A DNA stretch of 64,000 nucleotides from Kitasatospora terrestris. Its GTDB lineage: Bacteria > Actinomycetota > Actinomycetes > Streptomycetales > Streptomycetaceae. Both the position numbers and the translations under genes were made by a program. Within the stretch, counting starts at the first letter, position 1. Every line of letters starts with the position of its first letter. Under the pieces are notes generated by a model. The model was given only the letters and a program-made list of their open reading frames with translations, did not search any database and was not told the DNA's origin. The DNA is taken from positions 4,836,001 to 4,900,000 of the forward strand of contig NZ_BAABIS010000001.1 of NCBI RefSeq assembly GCF_039542905.1, given 5' to 3'. Below, in pieces: positions 1 to 9,380 of this stretch.

Positions 1-197
1 ACTTCATGCGCCAGGTCGGCGAGCAGCTCGAACCGGGCGGCGCCGCGGTCTTCGCGCTGGTCCGCAAGGCCACCGCGGACAAGGTGGTCCCGGCGGTGGC
101 GGCCTTCGGCGGCCGGCTGATCCAGACCTCGCTGAGCCACGAGGAGGAGGAGCACCTCAAGGAGATCGCCAAGGCCGCCCAGCCGGCCGGCGTCTGA
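1..197 (+). CDS. DUF1269 family protein, C-terminal end only
   Basis: The reading frame is open at the left edge of the window and stops with TGA at 195-197, so only about the last 65 residues are seen. They include the stretch QLEPGGAAVFALVRKA and end in a charged EEEEHLKEIAKAA helix. This matches the C-terminal half of DUF1269 proteins, a family of short membrane-associated proteins of unknown function with a glycine-zipper-like N-terminal half. The start lies outside the window. The next gene follows after 16 bases on the same strand and may be cotranscribed. The family call rests on the tail alone. Confidence 0.6.
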   Translation, partial: FMRQVGEQLEPGGAAVFALVRKATADKVVPAVAAFGGRLIQTSLSHEEEEHLKEIAKAAQPAGV

Positions 198-213
198 CCG
201 AGCGCCACCCTCA

Positions 214-1587
214 GTGGCCAATTCCCCGGCGACCGTCAGGGCGGGCGTGCCCGCCCGGCGGCCGGTCAGGACCCGGCGCAACACCGAACTGGCCCTGGTC
301 CTGGCCGCCGTCCTGATCGCGGTCTTCGGCTACATCGAGGTCGGCGTCAACACCGACGGCACCGTACCGCCCGACACGGCGTGGTACGGTGCCGCGCTCG
401 GTGCGCTGGCGCTGGTCGCGCACGGCGTGGTCCGCTGGCGCGCCCCGTACGCGGACCCGCTGCCGCTGCCGATCGCGGTGCTGCTGAACGGCATCGGACT
501 GGTCGTCATCTACCGCCTCGACCTGGCCACCCCGGGCAGTTCCGCGGCGCCCACCCAGCTGCTCTGGTCGACGCTCGGCGTCGCGCTGTTCATCGCGGTG
601 GTGGTGCTGCTGCGCGACCACCGGGTGCTGCGGCGGTACGCGTACATCGGCGCGCTGGTGGCGCTGGTGCTGCTCATCCTGCCGATCTTCTTCCCGCCGG
701 TGTACGGCTCGCGGATCTGGATCCAGCTCGGCCCGCTCTCCTTCCAGCCGGGCGAGCTGGCCAAGATCCTGCTGGCGGTCTTCTTCGCCGAGTACCTGGC
801 GGTCCGCCGGGACGCGCTGGCGCTCACCGGGCGGCGGATCCGGCGGTTCCAGCTGCCGCACGGGCGGGTGCTCGGGCCGGTGCTGCTGATCTGGGCGGCG
901 TTCGTCGGCGTGCTGGTGCTGGAGACCGACCTCGGCACCTCGCTGCTGTTCTTCGGCCTCTTCGTGATCATGCTGTACGTGGCCACCGCGCGCAGTGGCT
1001 GGATCGCCATCGGCCTCTTCCTGGCGGCGGTCGCCGCCGTCGGGGTGGGCCGGTTCTCCCCGCACGTGCACAGCCGGGTCACCGACTGGCTGGACCCGCT
1101 CGGCTCGATCGCCGCCGGCCAGGGGCCCAACCAGATCGCCCAGTCGCTGTTCGCCTTCGCCTGGGGCGGCCTGCTCGGCACCGGCCTCGGGCTCGGCCAC
1201 TCGATCCTGATCGGCTTCGCCGCCAAGTCCGACTTCATCCTGGCCACCATCGGCGAGGAGCTCGGCCTGGTCGGCCTGGTCTCGGTGCTGATGCTGTACG
1301 CGCTGCTGGTCTCGCGGGGGTTCAGGACCGGGATCGCGCTGCGCGACCCGTTCGGCCGGCTGCTGGCGATCGGCCTGGCCTCGATCGTCGGCCTGCAGGT
1401 CTTCGTGGTGGCCGGCGGGGTGCTCGACCTCATCCCGCTGACCGGCATGGCGCTGCCCTTCGTCGCCCAGGGCGGCTCGTCGGTGGTGACCAACTGGATC
1501 ATCGTGGCGCTGCTGGTGCGGATGAGCGACAGCGCGCGCCGGCCCGCGCCGGAGGTGCCGGCCCAGGCCGTACCGGAGGGGTCATGA
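214..1587 (+). CDS. SEDS-family peptidoglycan glycosyltransferase (FtsW/RodA/SpoVE type)
   Basis: A polytopic membrane protein of 457 residues with about ten hydrophobic segments. SEDS proteins polymerise lipid II into glycan strands at the outer face of the membrane together with a class B PBP. Family motifs are present: SFQPGELAKI near residue 175 and KSDFILATIGEELG near residue 338. The first is the SEDS periplasmic-loop region and the second the very conserved KSDF-GEE segment. The GTG start has no clear Shine-Dalgarno. Its stop overlaps the next gene by ATGA (1584-1587), so the two are translationally coupled as a SEDS-PBP pair. Streptomyces carry several such pairs; sequence alone does not say whether this one serves division, sporulation or tip growth. 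Confidence 0.9.
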   Translation: MANSPATVRAGVPARRPVRTRRNTELALVLAAVLIAVFGYIEVGVNTDGTVPPDTAWYGAALGALALVAHGVVRWRAPYADPLPLPIAVLLNGIGLVVIYRLDLATPGSSAAPTQLLWSTLGVALFIAVVVLLRDHRVLRRYAYIGALVALVLLILPIFFPPVYGSRIWIQLGPLSFQPGELAKILLAVFFAEYLAVRRDALALTGRRIRRFQLPHGRVLGPVLLIWAAFVGVLVLETDLGTSLLFFGLFVIMLYVATARSGWIAIGLFLAAVAAVGVGRFSPHVHSRVTDWLDPLGSIAAGQGPNQIAQSLFAFAWGGLLGTGLGLGHSILIGFAAKSDFILATIGEELGLVGLVSVLMLYALLVSRGFRTGIALRDPFGRLLAIGLASIVGLQVFVVAGGVLDLIPLTGMALPFVAQGGSSVVTNWIIVALLVRMSDSARRPAPEVPAQAVPEGS

Positions 1588-3101
1588 GACGCCGTACCCG
1601 CGAACGCTCCGCCGACGGCGAGCCGCAGGACCTGCCGGGCATCTCCACCACCGGGCGGCGGGCCGGCACCTTCTGCCTGGTGCTGATCGTCGCGCTGGCC
1701 GCGCAGGCCACCCGGGTGCAGGTCTTCCAGAAGAAGGCGCTGGACCACAACAGCGCCAACCAGCGCCTCACCATCGAGCGCTACTCCCAGCCGCGCGGCA
1801 ACATCATGGTGGCGGGCGAGCCGATCACCGGCTCCGCCCCGACCGGCGGCAAGTACGCCTACGAGCGCACCTACACCGCGGGCCCCACCTACGCGGCGGT
1901 CACCGGGTACTCCTCGCAGACCTACGGCAACACCCAGCTGGAGGGCATCTACGACGACCTGCTCTCCGGCACCGATCCCCGGCTGGCGAGCTGGGCGGTG
2001 TGGGACGAGGTCGCCCGCCGGCAGCAGCCCGGCGGCGACGTGTACACCACCATCGACAAGGCCGCCCAGCAGGCCGCGATCAAGGGCCTGGGCGGCCAGC
2101 AGGGCGCGGTCGCGGCGATCGAGCCGGCCACCGGGCGGATCCTGGCGCTGGCCTCGACGCCGTCCTACGACCCCGGCACCTTCGCCGGCTCCTCGGCCGC
2201 CGACCAGCAGGCCTGGGACAGGCTGCAGGCCGACACCAACCAGCCGATGCTCAACCGGGCGCTGCGCCAGACCTACCCGCCGGGCTCCACCTTCAAGGTG
2301 GTGACGGCCGCCGCGGCGCTGGCGAGCGGCGTGGTCACCGACGTCGACGCGCCGACCGGCGCCCCGTACCCGTACGTGATGCCGGGCACCACCACGCCGC
2401 TGAACAACGACACCTCGGCCTGCAACGAGCCGAACCAGTCGCTGGAGGCCGCGATGGTCAACTCCTGCAACAGCGTCATGGGCTACCTGGGCGTGCAGGT
2501 CGGACTGGAGCGGATGGTCTCGACGGCCGAGGGCTTCGGCTTCAACGACGCCCGGCTGGACGTCCCGGTGCGCGCCGCCCGGTCCAACTTCGACACCTCG
2601 ATGAACCAGTCGCAGGTGGCGCTCTCCTCGATCGGCCAGTACGACACCGCCGCCACCCCGCTGGTGATGGCGATGGTCGCGGCGGGCGTCGCCAACAACG
2701 GCAGGGTGATGCATCCGCAGCTCGTGGACAGGCTCGCCAAGAGCGACGGCACCAGCGTCCAGGTGATGCACCCGGCCACCTACCGGCAGGCGCTCAGCCC
2801 CTCGGTCGCCGGGCAGGTCCAGCAGTTGATGGTGGACGTGGTGCAGAACGGGACCGGCCGCAACGCGCGGATCGCCGGCGCCACCGTCGGCGGCAAGACC
2901 GGCACCGCCCAGCACGGGGTGGACAACAGCGGCGTCCCGTACGCCTGGTTCATCTCCTGGGCGAAGCCCGCCGGGTCGAACGACGTCCCGCCGGTGGCGG
3001 TGGCCGTGGTGATCGCCGACAGCGACGCCACCGACGTCACCGGCGGCGGCCTGGCCGCGCCGATCGCCCGGTCGGTGATGCAGGCCGTGCTCGGTGGCTG
3101 A
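1584..3101 (+). CDS. Class B penicillin-binding protein (transpeptidase)
   Basis: 505 residues: a short basic cytoplasmic N-terminus, one membrane anchor around residues 27-45, a dimerisation domain, then a transpeptidase domain. All three active-site motifs are present: STFK (serine near residue 235), SCN (near 294) and KTGTA (near 438). It should cross-link the glycan made by the SEDS protein encoded immediately upstream, with which it shares an ATGA stop/start overlap. The length is near that of mycobacterial and streptomycete PbpA. The ATG at 1584 is chosen for the overlap and because the basic N-terminus and anchor follow at once. Nothing in the sequence suggests loss of activity. Confidence 0.92.
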   Translation: MRRRTRERSADGEPQDLPGISTTGRRAGTFCLVLIVALAAQATRVQVFQKKALDHNSANQRLTIERYSQPRGNIMVAGEPITGSAPTGGKYAYERTYTAGPTYAAVTGYSSQTYGNTQLEGIYDDLLSGTDPRLASWAVWDEVARRQQPGGDVYTTIDKAAQQAAIKGLGGQQGAVAAIEPATGRILALASTPSYDPGTFAGSSAADQQAWDRLQADTNQPMLNRALRQTYPPGSTFKVVTAAAALASGVVTDVDAPTGAPYPYVMPGTTTPLNNDTSACNEPNQSLEAAMVNSCNSVMGYLGVQVGLERMVSTAEGFGFNDARLDVPVRAARSNFDTSMNQSQVALSSIGQYDTAATPLVMAMVAAGVANNGRVMHPQLVDRLAKSDGTSVQVMHPATYRQALSPSVAGQVQQLMVDVVQNGTGRNARIAGATVGGKTGTAQHGVDNSGVPYAWFISWAKPAGSNDVPPVAVAVVIADSDATDVTGGGLAAPIARSVMQAVLGG

Positions 3102-3169
3102 TCAGCAGCCATCTACAGGTTTGGTACTGTCCGTGCTTGATCAACCCTCACCAAGAAAGAACCACCCTC

Positions 3170-4621
3170 GTGAGCACCACCCAGTCCCTCGGCGCGCGGC
3201 TGCTGAGGCGCAAGCCCGTCGACACCCTGATCGCCGAGAGCGGCGCGGCCGAGGAGGGGACGGGCCAGGGGCACCTGCGCCGCTCCATCGGCCTCGGACA
3301 GCTCTCCGCCATCGGCATCGGCGCCACCGTCGGCACCGGCATCTTCTTCGTGCTCTCCACCTCCGTCCCGGAGGCCGGACCGGCCGTCGTCCTGTCCTTC
3401 GTGCTGGCCGCGGTCACCGCCGGCCTGACCGCGCTCTGCTACGCCGAGATGGCCTCCGCCATCCCGGTCTCCGGCTCCTCGTACTCCTATGCGTACGCCA
3501 CCATGGGCGAGGTCGTCGCCTTCGGCGTCGGCGTGTGCCTGCTGATGGAGTACGGCGTCTCGGCCTCCGCGATCGCGGTCAGCTGGGGGCAGTACCTCAA
3601 CCAGTTCTTCGACCTGGCCTTCGGCTTCACCCTGCCGGCGGCGGTCACCGCGCCGCCCGGCGACGGCGGCTACGTCAACCTGCCCGCGGTGGTCCTGGTG
3701 GCCCTGTGCGTGGTGCTGCTGGTCCGCGGCGTCAGCGAGTCGGCGAAGGTGAACGCCGTGATGGTGGCGATCAAGCTGGCCATCCTGGTGCTCTTCGTCG
3801 TGGTCGGCCTGACCGGCTTCTCCTCCGGCAACCTGACCCCGTTCATGCCGCTCGGCATGGCCGGCGTCCAGGTCGCCGCCTCCTCGATCTTCTTCTCCTT
3901 CATCGGCCTGGACGCGGTCTCCACCGCCGGTGAGGAGGTCCGGAACCCGCGCCGCACCATGCCGCTGGCGATCGTGATCTCGCTGGTCGTGGTCACCCTG
4001 CTCTACGTCGCGGTCGCGATCACCGCGGTCGGCGCCCAGCCCTGGGAGCAGTTCGAGGGCCAGGAGGCGGGTCTCGCGCAGATCCTGCAGAACGTCACCG
4101 GGCAGAGCTGGCCGGCCATCGTCTTCGCGCTCGGCGCCATCGTGTCGATCTTCTCGATCACCCTGGTGGTGATCTACGGTCAGACCCGGATCCTCTACGC
4201 GATGGGCCGCGACGGCATGCTGCCCGAGCGCTTCGCCCGGCTCTCCCCGCGCACCGGCACGCCGGTCTGGAACACCTGGGTGGTCGGCGCGGCCGTCGCG
4301 CTGCTCGCCGCGTTCTTCCCGCTGAAGCTGCTCGCCGACATGACCTCGCTGGGCACCCTGGTCGCCTTCACCGTGGTCAGCATCGGCGTGATCGTCCTCC
4401 GCCGGACCAGGCCCGACCTGGAGCGCGGCTTCAAAGTCCCGTTGTACCCGGTCGTCCCGTTGGCCAGCGTCGGCTTCTGCATCTACCTGATCACCGGCCT
4501 GCACCGGGACACCTTCATCGCCTTCGGCGTCAGCCTGGCGGTGGCCGTGCTGGTGTACTTCGGCTACAGCGTCAAGCACTCCCGACTGGCGCAGCCGCAG
4601 GCCGACGTGACCAAGGTCTGA
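3170..4621 (+). CDS. Cationic amino acid transporter-type APC permease
   Basis: 483 residues with about 12-14 hydrophobic segments. It has the amino acid-polyamine-organocation fold, and the N-terminal GIGATVGTGIFF motif in TM1 is the typical backbone-binding site of APC permeases. The 60-residue hydrophilic N-terminus and overall length fit the CAT/YfnA subgroup, which imports amino acids by proton symport; the substrate cannot be told from sequence. The open frame extends far upstream as antisense-like sequence, and the GTG at 3170 is taken as start because conservation-like sequence begins there, 68 bases after the PBP gene. A stem-loop follows the stop. Confidence 0.85.
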   Translation: MSTTQSLGARLLRRKPVDTLIAESGAAEEGTGQGHLRRSIGLGQLSAIGIGATVGTGIFFVLSTSVPEAGPAVVLSFVLAAVTAGLTALCYAEMASAIPVSGSSYSYAYATMGEVVAFGVGVCLLMEYGVSASAIAVSWGQYLNQFFDLAFGFTLPAAVTAPPGDGGYVNLPAVVLVALCVVLLVRGVSESAKVNAVMVAIKLAILVLFVVVGLTGFSSGNLTPFMPLGMAGVQVAASSIFFSFIGLDAVSTAGEEVRNPRRTMPLAIVISLVVVTLLYVAVAITAVGAQPWEQFEGQEAGLAQILQNVTGQSWPAIVFALGAIVSIFSITLVVIYGQTRILYAMGRDGMLPERFARLSPRTGTPVWNTWVVGAAVALLAAFFPLKLLADMTSLGTLVAFTVVSIGVIVLRRTRPDLERGFKVPLYPVVPLASVGFCIYLITGLHRDTFIAFGVSLAVAVLVYFGYSVKHSRLAQPQADVTKV

Positions 4622-4641
4622 GACGCCCTGGACTCCCCGGA

Positions 4642-4679
4642 ACACCCCGTTCCACGAAAGCCCTTGTGAGACGGGGTGT
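4642..4679 (+). terminator. Possible terminator after the APC permease
   Basis: Nine-base inverted repeat ACACCCCGT (4642-4650) and ACGGGGTGT (4671-4679) separated by 20 bases, 20 bases after the permease stop codon. No T-tract, as is common in Streptomyces. The long loop makes this a modest call. Confidence 0.45.
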
Positions 4680-4750
4680 CAGGAAGCTCCACAGAACAAG
4701 CACGCCGAGTCCTGGGACAGCACACGCTCCCCACCCCTAACCTTCCAGGC

Positions 4751-6142
4751 ATGGCGAGCACCCGACCCCAGCACCGCGCCGAGCAGGCGGTATGCGCCGT
4801 GCAGGGGCACCCGGGACGAGCGGCCGGCGGCGGTGTCCCGCGCCAGCGCGGGCCCCGCACCGCCGCCGCCCGGTGGGCCGCCAACCCGGTCGTCCAGGCG
4901 GCCGGCTGCCTGGTCGCGGCCGGCTGGGCCGCCGCCTTCCCGCTCGTCTCCGACCTGCGCAACCAGGTCTTCTGGGGCTCCGTCGCCGCCCCCGCCTACC
5001 TGCTGGCCGGCGTCCTGTGCCTCACCCTGCCGCCCCGGATCGCGCCCCGGCTGGCCGCCGCCACCGCCGCGCTCGGCGCGGTCGCCGCGCCGCTCGTCCG
5101 GCTGGCCCTGCACGGGCAGCACCAGTCCGAGGTGATGGTCGTCGAACGCGCGGCCGACCTGCTGCTGCGCACCGGCAGCCCGTACCTGCCCGACCCGGCC
5201 CAGGTCACCGACTACAACCCCTACCTGCCCGCGATGGCGGTCTTCGGGCTGCCCCGGGCCGTGCTCGGCAGCGCCGGGCCGGTCAGCCGGGTGCTCGGGG
5301 ACGCCCGGATCTGGTTCGCCCTCACCTTCCTGGTCTGCCTGCTGGCCGGCTGGCGGCTGCTGCAGCCGGCCCTGGCCCGCACCCCGGTGCTGCCGCTCGC
5401 GGTGCTCACCAGCTCGCCGCTGATCGCGATGGCCCTGGTGGTCGGCGGGGTCGACCTGCCGCTGATCGGCGTCTGCTGCCTCGCCATGGCGCTCGCCGCG
5501 CGCGGCCGCGCCACCGGAGCCGGGCTGGTCCTCGCCTTCGCCTGCACGCTCAAGTGGACCGCGTGGCCGGCGATGCCGGTCGCGGTGCTGATGCTCTGGC
5601 GGCTGTACGGCCGCCGGCGGGCGGCCGAGGCGGCGCTGATCGGGACCGGGATGAGCCTCGCGGTGATCCTCCCGATCGCGGCCGGCCACCTGCGGCAGCT
5701 CCGCGAGCAGGTGGTGCGCTTCCCGCTCGGCATGACGGCCGTGCACACCCCGGCGGGCAGCCCGCTGCCCGGCAAGGTGCTGGCCGGGCTCGGGCCGATC
5801 GGGCACACCATCTCGCTCAGCCTGCTCTGCGTCGGCGGCCTGGCCGTCGCGCTCTGGCTGCTCGCCTACCCGCCGACCTCCGCGGTGGCCGCCTGCGACC
5901 TGCTCGCCGCCGGGCTCACCGTCGCCTTCACGCTCGCCCCGGCCGGCCGGTTCGGCTACCTCGCGCTGCCGACCGTTCTGGTGATCTGGCCGCGGCTCGC
6001 CCGGCGCGGCGCCTCCCCCGAGCGCCGGACCGTAGGATCGAGCGGTGAACGGGCGGCGGCGGTTTCTGGGGTTGGCGGTCGGCACGGCAGCCGGTCTGAC
6101 GGGGTGTGGCCCGGCCCGGACGGATCCGCCGCCGAACACTGA
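4751..6142 (+). CDS. Multi-spanning membrane protein, GT87/DUF2029-like
   Basis: 463 residues with roughly ten hydrophobic segments after a 40-residue basic N-terminus. The external-loop motif DYNPYLPAMAVFGLPR, the FACTLKWTAWP segment and the overall layout resemble the glycosyltransferase 87 / DUF2029 group of polyprenol-phosphate-sugar-dependent GT-C enzymes; activity and substrate are inferred only. The ATG at 4751 is chosen because a TAACCT box at 4738-4743 sits 7 bases upstream, suggesting a leaderless message, and there is no ribosome binding site. The final 98 bases overlap the next gene in a different frame, and the last 30 residues look like out-of-frame coding sequence, so the natural C-terminus may once have been shorter. 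Confidence 0.75.
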   Translation: MASTRPQHRAEQAVCAVQGHPGRAAGGGVPRQRGPRTAAARWAANPVVQAAGCLVAAGWAAAFPLVSDLRNQVFWGSVAAPAYLLAGVLCLTLPPRIAPRLAAATAALGAVAAPLVRLALHGQHQSEVMVVERAADLLLRTGSPYLPDPAQVTDYNPYLPAMAVFGLPRAVLGSAGPVSRVLGDARIWFALTFLVCLLAGWRLLQPALARTPVLPLAVLTSSPLIAMALVVGGVDLPLIGVCCLAMALAARGRATGAGLVLAFACTLKWTAWPAMPVAVLMLWRLYGRRRAAEAALIGTGMSLAVILPIAAGHLRQLREQVVRFPLGMTAVHTPAGSPLPGKVLAGLGPIGHTISLSLLCVGGLAVALWLLAYPPTSAVAACDLLAAGLTVAFTLAPAGRFGYLALPTVLVIWPRLARRGASPERRTVGSSGERAAAVSGVGGRHGSRSDGVWPGPDGSAAEH

Positions 6143-7589
6143 CGACCCGTCCGGGACGGCGAGCCCGAGCCCGTCCCCGAGCGCCGCCCGGGACGAGGGC
6201 TCCCGGCCCGGCAACGCCGACTGGCGGGTGACCGACGCCGGTCCTCCGGGTGCGATCGAGGGCTTCGCCGACCGGGTGAGCGTGCTGCCGGGCGAGTCGT
6301 TCGGGCTGCACGTGTCGACCACCGCGCCCGGCTTCCGGGTCTCCGCGTACCGGATGGGCTGGTACGGCGGGGCCCGGGCCCGCCTGGTCTGGCGGTCCGG
6401 GCCGCTGGCCGGCGTCCGGCAGAAGGCGCCGACGGTCGACCCCGGCACCCGGATGGTCCGCACCGACTGGCCCCGGACCACCGCCGTGGACACCGCCGGC
6501 TGGCCCGAGGGCAGCTACCTGCTGCGGCTGGACGCCGACGGTGGCGCCGGCCAGCGCTACGTCCCGATCACCGTGCGCTCCCGCTCCACCGCCGGCCGCA
6601 CGGTGGTGGTGAACGCCGTCGCCACCTGGCAGGCCTACAACGAGTGGGGCGGTCACAACCTCTACAACGGCCCGACCGGCGGCCTGCCGACCCGGTCGCT
6701 CCGGGTCACCTTCGACCGGCCGTACGCCTACGCCGACGGCGCCGGGCTGTTCCTGGTGTACGAGGCGCCGCTGATCGCGCTGGCCGAGCGGCTCGGCATC
6801 CCGCTGGCGTACACCACCGGCGTGGACGTGGCCGCCGACCCCGGGCTGCTGGCGGGGGCGACGGCGGTGCTCTCGCTCGGGCACGACGAGTACTGGTCGC
6901 CGGAGCAGCGCGCGCACGTCGCCGCCGCCCGGGACGCCGGCACCAACCTGGCCGTCCTCGGCGCCAACTGCTGCTACCGCCGGGTGCGCTACGAGCCGAG
7001 CGAGCTCGGACCGGACCGGGTCGTGGTCTGCTACAAGGGCGCCTGGCAGGAGGACCCCGGGTACAAGCAGGGCAAGCCCGCCACCACCGACTTCCGCTCC
7101 CCGCCGGGTGCCGACCCGGAGAGCTCGCTGCTCGGCGTGATCTACGACGGCTACCCGGTGGACGCGCCGTACGTGGTGACCGAACCCGGCCACTGGCTGT
7201 ACGAGGGGACCGGCGCGAAGGCGGGCGACTCCTTCGCGCACCTGGTCGGCGTCGAGTACGACCGGGTGAACACCGCCTTCCCGACGCCGCGGCCGATCGA
7301 GGTCCTCTCCCACTCGCCGGTGGTCTGCGACGGCCGCAACAGCTTCGCGGACACCGCCTACCACTCGGCGCCCGGCGGGGCGGGCCTGTTCGCGACCGGG
7401 ACGATGCGCTGGGTGGAGTCGCTGGACGCCACCGGGCCGGGCGGCAACGGCAACCACGGGCTGGACGGCCGGACCGGGGACTTCACCCGCAGGGTCACCG
7501 AGAACCTGCTGCGGGCGTTCGCCGCCGGCCCGTGCGGCCGGGCGCACCCGGCCGCCGACAACGTCGCCGCCGTCTACGGCAGGGGCTGA
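6045..7589 (+). CDS. Tat-exported lipoprotein with N,N-dimethylformamidase beta-subunit-like domain
   Basis: 514 residues. The N-terminus combines a twin-arginine motif (RRRFLG, residues 4-9) with a lipobox LTGC whose cysteine is residue 21, followed by a Ser/Pro-rich linker, so it is probably a Tat-exported lipoprotein. The body contains SAYRMGWYGG near residue 105 and SLGHDEYWS near 283, typical of the large domain shared with the N,N-dimethylformamidase catalytic subunit. In actinobacteria such secreted relatives are uncharacterised, so amidase activity should not be assumed. The GTG start has a TAGGAT box at 6033-6038, six bases upstream, consistent with leaderless transcription. It lies inside the 3' end of the preceding gene. 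Confidence 0.8.
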   Translation: MNGRRRFLGLAVGTAAGLTGCGPARTDPPPNTDDPSGTASPSPSPSAARDEGSRPGNADWRVTDAGPPGAIEGFADRVSVLPGESFGLHVSTTAPGFRVSAYRMGWYGGARARLVWRSGPLAGVRQKAPTVDPGTRMVRTDWPRTTAVDTAGWPEGSYLLRLDADGGAGQRYVPITVRSRSTAGRTVVVNAVATWQAYNEWGGHNLYNGPTGGLPTRSLRVTFDRPYAYADGAGLFLVYEAPLIALAERLGIPLAYTTGVDVAADPGLLAGATAVLSLGHDEYWSPEQRAHVAAARDAGTNLAVLGANCCYRRVRYEPSELGPDRVVVCYKGAWQEDPGYKQGKPATTDFRSPPGADPESSLLGVIYDGYPVDAPYVVTEPGHWLYEGTGAKAGDSFAHLVGVEYDRVNTAFPTPRPIEVLSHSPVVCDGRNSFADTAYHSAPGGAGLFATGTMRWVESLDATGPGGNGNHGLDGRTGDFTRRVTENLLRAFAAGPCGRAHPAADNVAAVYGRG

Positions 7590-7604
7590 CGCCCGGCCGT
7601 CGGG

Positions 7605-9317
7605 TCAGCCGTTGCCGATCCGCAGCAGCTTGGCGACGGCGGGGCCGGCGGACTGGGCGCCGTGCAGGCCGCCCTCGACCTCGGCGGCGACGGCGAGGTT
7701 GCCGCGGTAGGCGGTGAACCAGCTGTTGGTGTCCTTGCCGTCGACCTCGGCGGTGCCGGTCTTGGCGGCGGCGCCGGGGATGCCGGCCATCGGCTCGGCG
7801 GCGGTGCCGCTCTTCGCGGTCTGGGTCATCAGCGTGCGGAGGTTGCCCAGCACGTCGCCGGAGAGCTGTCGGGCGGCGGGCTTCTGCTCCATGCCGGGGA
7901 CCAGGACCGGCATCTTGAAGACGCCGCTCTGGACGGTGGCGGCGACCGAGGCCATGCCGAGCGGGTTGGTCTGCACCTTGCCCTGGCCGATGAACTCGGA
8001 GGCGGCGCCGGCCATGTTCGACTCGGTGGGGATCTTGGTGTCGAAGTTGGACAGGCCGGTCTTCCACTCCAGGCCGAGGCCGAAGACGTCCTTGGCGATC
8101 TTCGGGAGGGTGTCCGGCTTGAGGACGGCGGCGCCCTTCTCGATGAAGGCGGTGTTGCAGGACTGGGTGAAGTCGTCGGCGAAGGTGTTGTTCGGCCGGG
8201 CGTCGGGGAAGTCGTTGGCGACCGGGCGGCCGGTGACCATGGTGGTGGCCGGGCAGGCCACCGGGGTGGACGGGGTGACGCCGGCCTCCAGCAGTGCGGC
8301 GGTGGTGACGACCTTCATGGTGGAGCCGGGGGCGGTGGCGCCGGAGAACGCCCGGTTCTGGCCGGTGGCCGGGGCGTTGGCGAAGGCCAGGATGTAGCCG
8401 GTGCTGGGCTCGATGGCGACCAGTGAGGCGGGCCGGGTGCCGCCCTTGGACTGCTCGGCCACGGCGGCCTCGGCGGCCTGCTGGAGGGTGGCGTCCAGGG
8501 TGAGCTTCAGCGCGGGGACGGGCTTGGGCTCCTTGATGGTGAAGAGCTTCTCCGGAGCCCCGCTGCCCGAGTCGGGGCTGATCAGCACGCCCGAACCGGC
8601 GTCCTCCGGGGAGCCGCCCTGCGGGGCCTGGGTCTTGAAGCGGTCCAGCACGCCGGTGAGCGAGGGGAAGCCGCCCAGCGGCTTGCCGTTGCGGTCGGTG
8701 ACCGTGCCGGGGGTGCCGTAGACCGGCTTCACCGCGATGGTCTCGCCCGCGCCGAGGTGCGGGTGGATCACCGACGGGACCCAGTGCACGGCGGCCTTGC
8801 CGTCGCTCATCTTCACCAGGCCGAGGATGCCGTCGTAGGCCCACGGGGTGCCGGTCTCGGCGAACTCCATGCTGGCCTTGAAGGAGAGCGGGACCCCGGT
8901 CGGCGCGGCGGCTGTCGAGGCGGAGGCCGATGCCGAGGGCGCGGCCGGGGCGGAGGACTTGGCACCCGCGGACGCCGACGGCGAGGGGAAGCTGGTCGGA
9001 CCGCCCGCGGTCAGGTGGACCGCGCTCGGCTTCACCTTGTCCTGGAAGGCGGTCAGCGCGGCGGTCGCCGCGTCCGGCGCGTCGGTCAGCCTGCCCGCCG
9101 CCATCACGTCGCCCTTGGCCCAGGCGTCGAGGAACTCCTTGGCGGCGGCCGCCGCCTGCTCGGCGGTCGGCGGCTCGGCCACCACCGTGCGCGGCTTGGC
9201 GGCGCTCGCCGCGTCCGAGCCGGTCAACGCACCGGCGATGTTGTACGCGCCGTAGCCGGCCACGGCCAGCATGGCCGTGGCGACGGCGGCGACACCGATC
9301 TTCGCGCCCTTGTTCAC
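7605..9317 (-). CDS. Penicillin-binding protein with NTF2-like N-terminal domain (MecA_N/PBP2a-like)
   Basis: 570 residues: an N-terminal membrane anchor (about 5-30), an NTF2-like MecA_N domain of about 100 residues interrupted by a Ser/Ala/Pro-rich stretch, a dimerisation region, and a transpeptidase domain with STMK (serine near 332), SCN (near 386) and KTGTA (near 519). This order is shared by low-affinity PBPs such as PBP2a and by streptomycete housekeeping PBPs. The GTG at 9317 is preferred because GGGGGA lies seven bases upstream of it. An ATG at 9332 is in frame but has no ribosome binding site. It converges with the lipoprotein gene; the stops are 15 bases apart. Confidence 0.88.
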   Translation of the reverse strand: MNKGAKIGVAAVATAMLAVAGYGAYNIAGALTGSDAASAAKPRTVVAEPPTAEQAAAAAKEFLDAWAKGDVMAAGRLTDAPDAATAALTAFQDKVKPSAVHLTAGGPTSFPSPSASAGAKSSAPAAPSASASASTAAAPTGVPLSFKASMEFAETGTPWAYDGILGLVKMSDGKAAVHWVPSVIHPHLGAGETIAVKPVYGTPGTVTDRNGKPLGGFPSLTGVLDRFKTQAPQGGSPEDAGSGVLISPDSGSGAPEKLFTIKEPKPVPALKLTLDATLQQAAEAAVAEQSKGGTRPASLVAIEPSTGYILAFANAPATGQNRAFSGATAPGSTMKVVTTAALLEAGVTPSTPVACPATTMVTGRPVANDFPDARPNNTFADDFTQSCNTAFIEKGAAVLKPDTLPKIAKDVFGLGLEWKTGLSNFDTKIPTESNMAGAASEFIGQGKVQTNPLGMASVAATVQSGVFKMPVLVPGMEQKPAARQLSGDVLGNLRTLMTQTAKSGTAAEPMAGIPGAAAKTGTAEVDGKDTNSWFTAYRGNLAVAAEVEGGLHGAQSAGPAVAKLLRIGNG

Positions 9318-9380
9318 GCTGTCATCCCCCATGGGTCTGTATGCCGACGGATCCGGCCAGCCCACGGTAGACCAAGGGCA

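Noticed and set aside
510..2915. 800-codon minus-strand frame opposite the SEDS and PBP genes
   Set aside because: Low-complexity Gly/Val/Arg translation opposite two genes with intact motifs.
9318..9365. Upstream starts (9332, 9365) for the MecA_N-type PBP
   Set aside because: No ribosome binding site; the extra residues are not membrane-anchor-like, whereas GTG at 9317 has GGGGGA seven bases before it.
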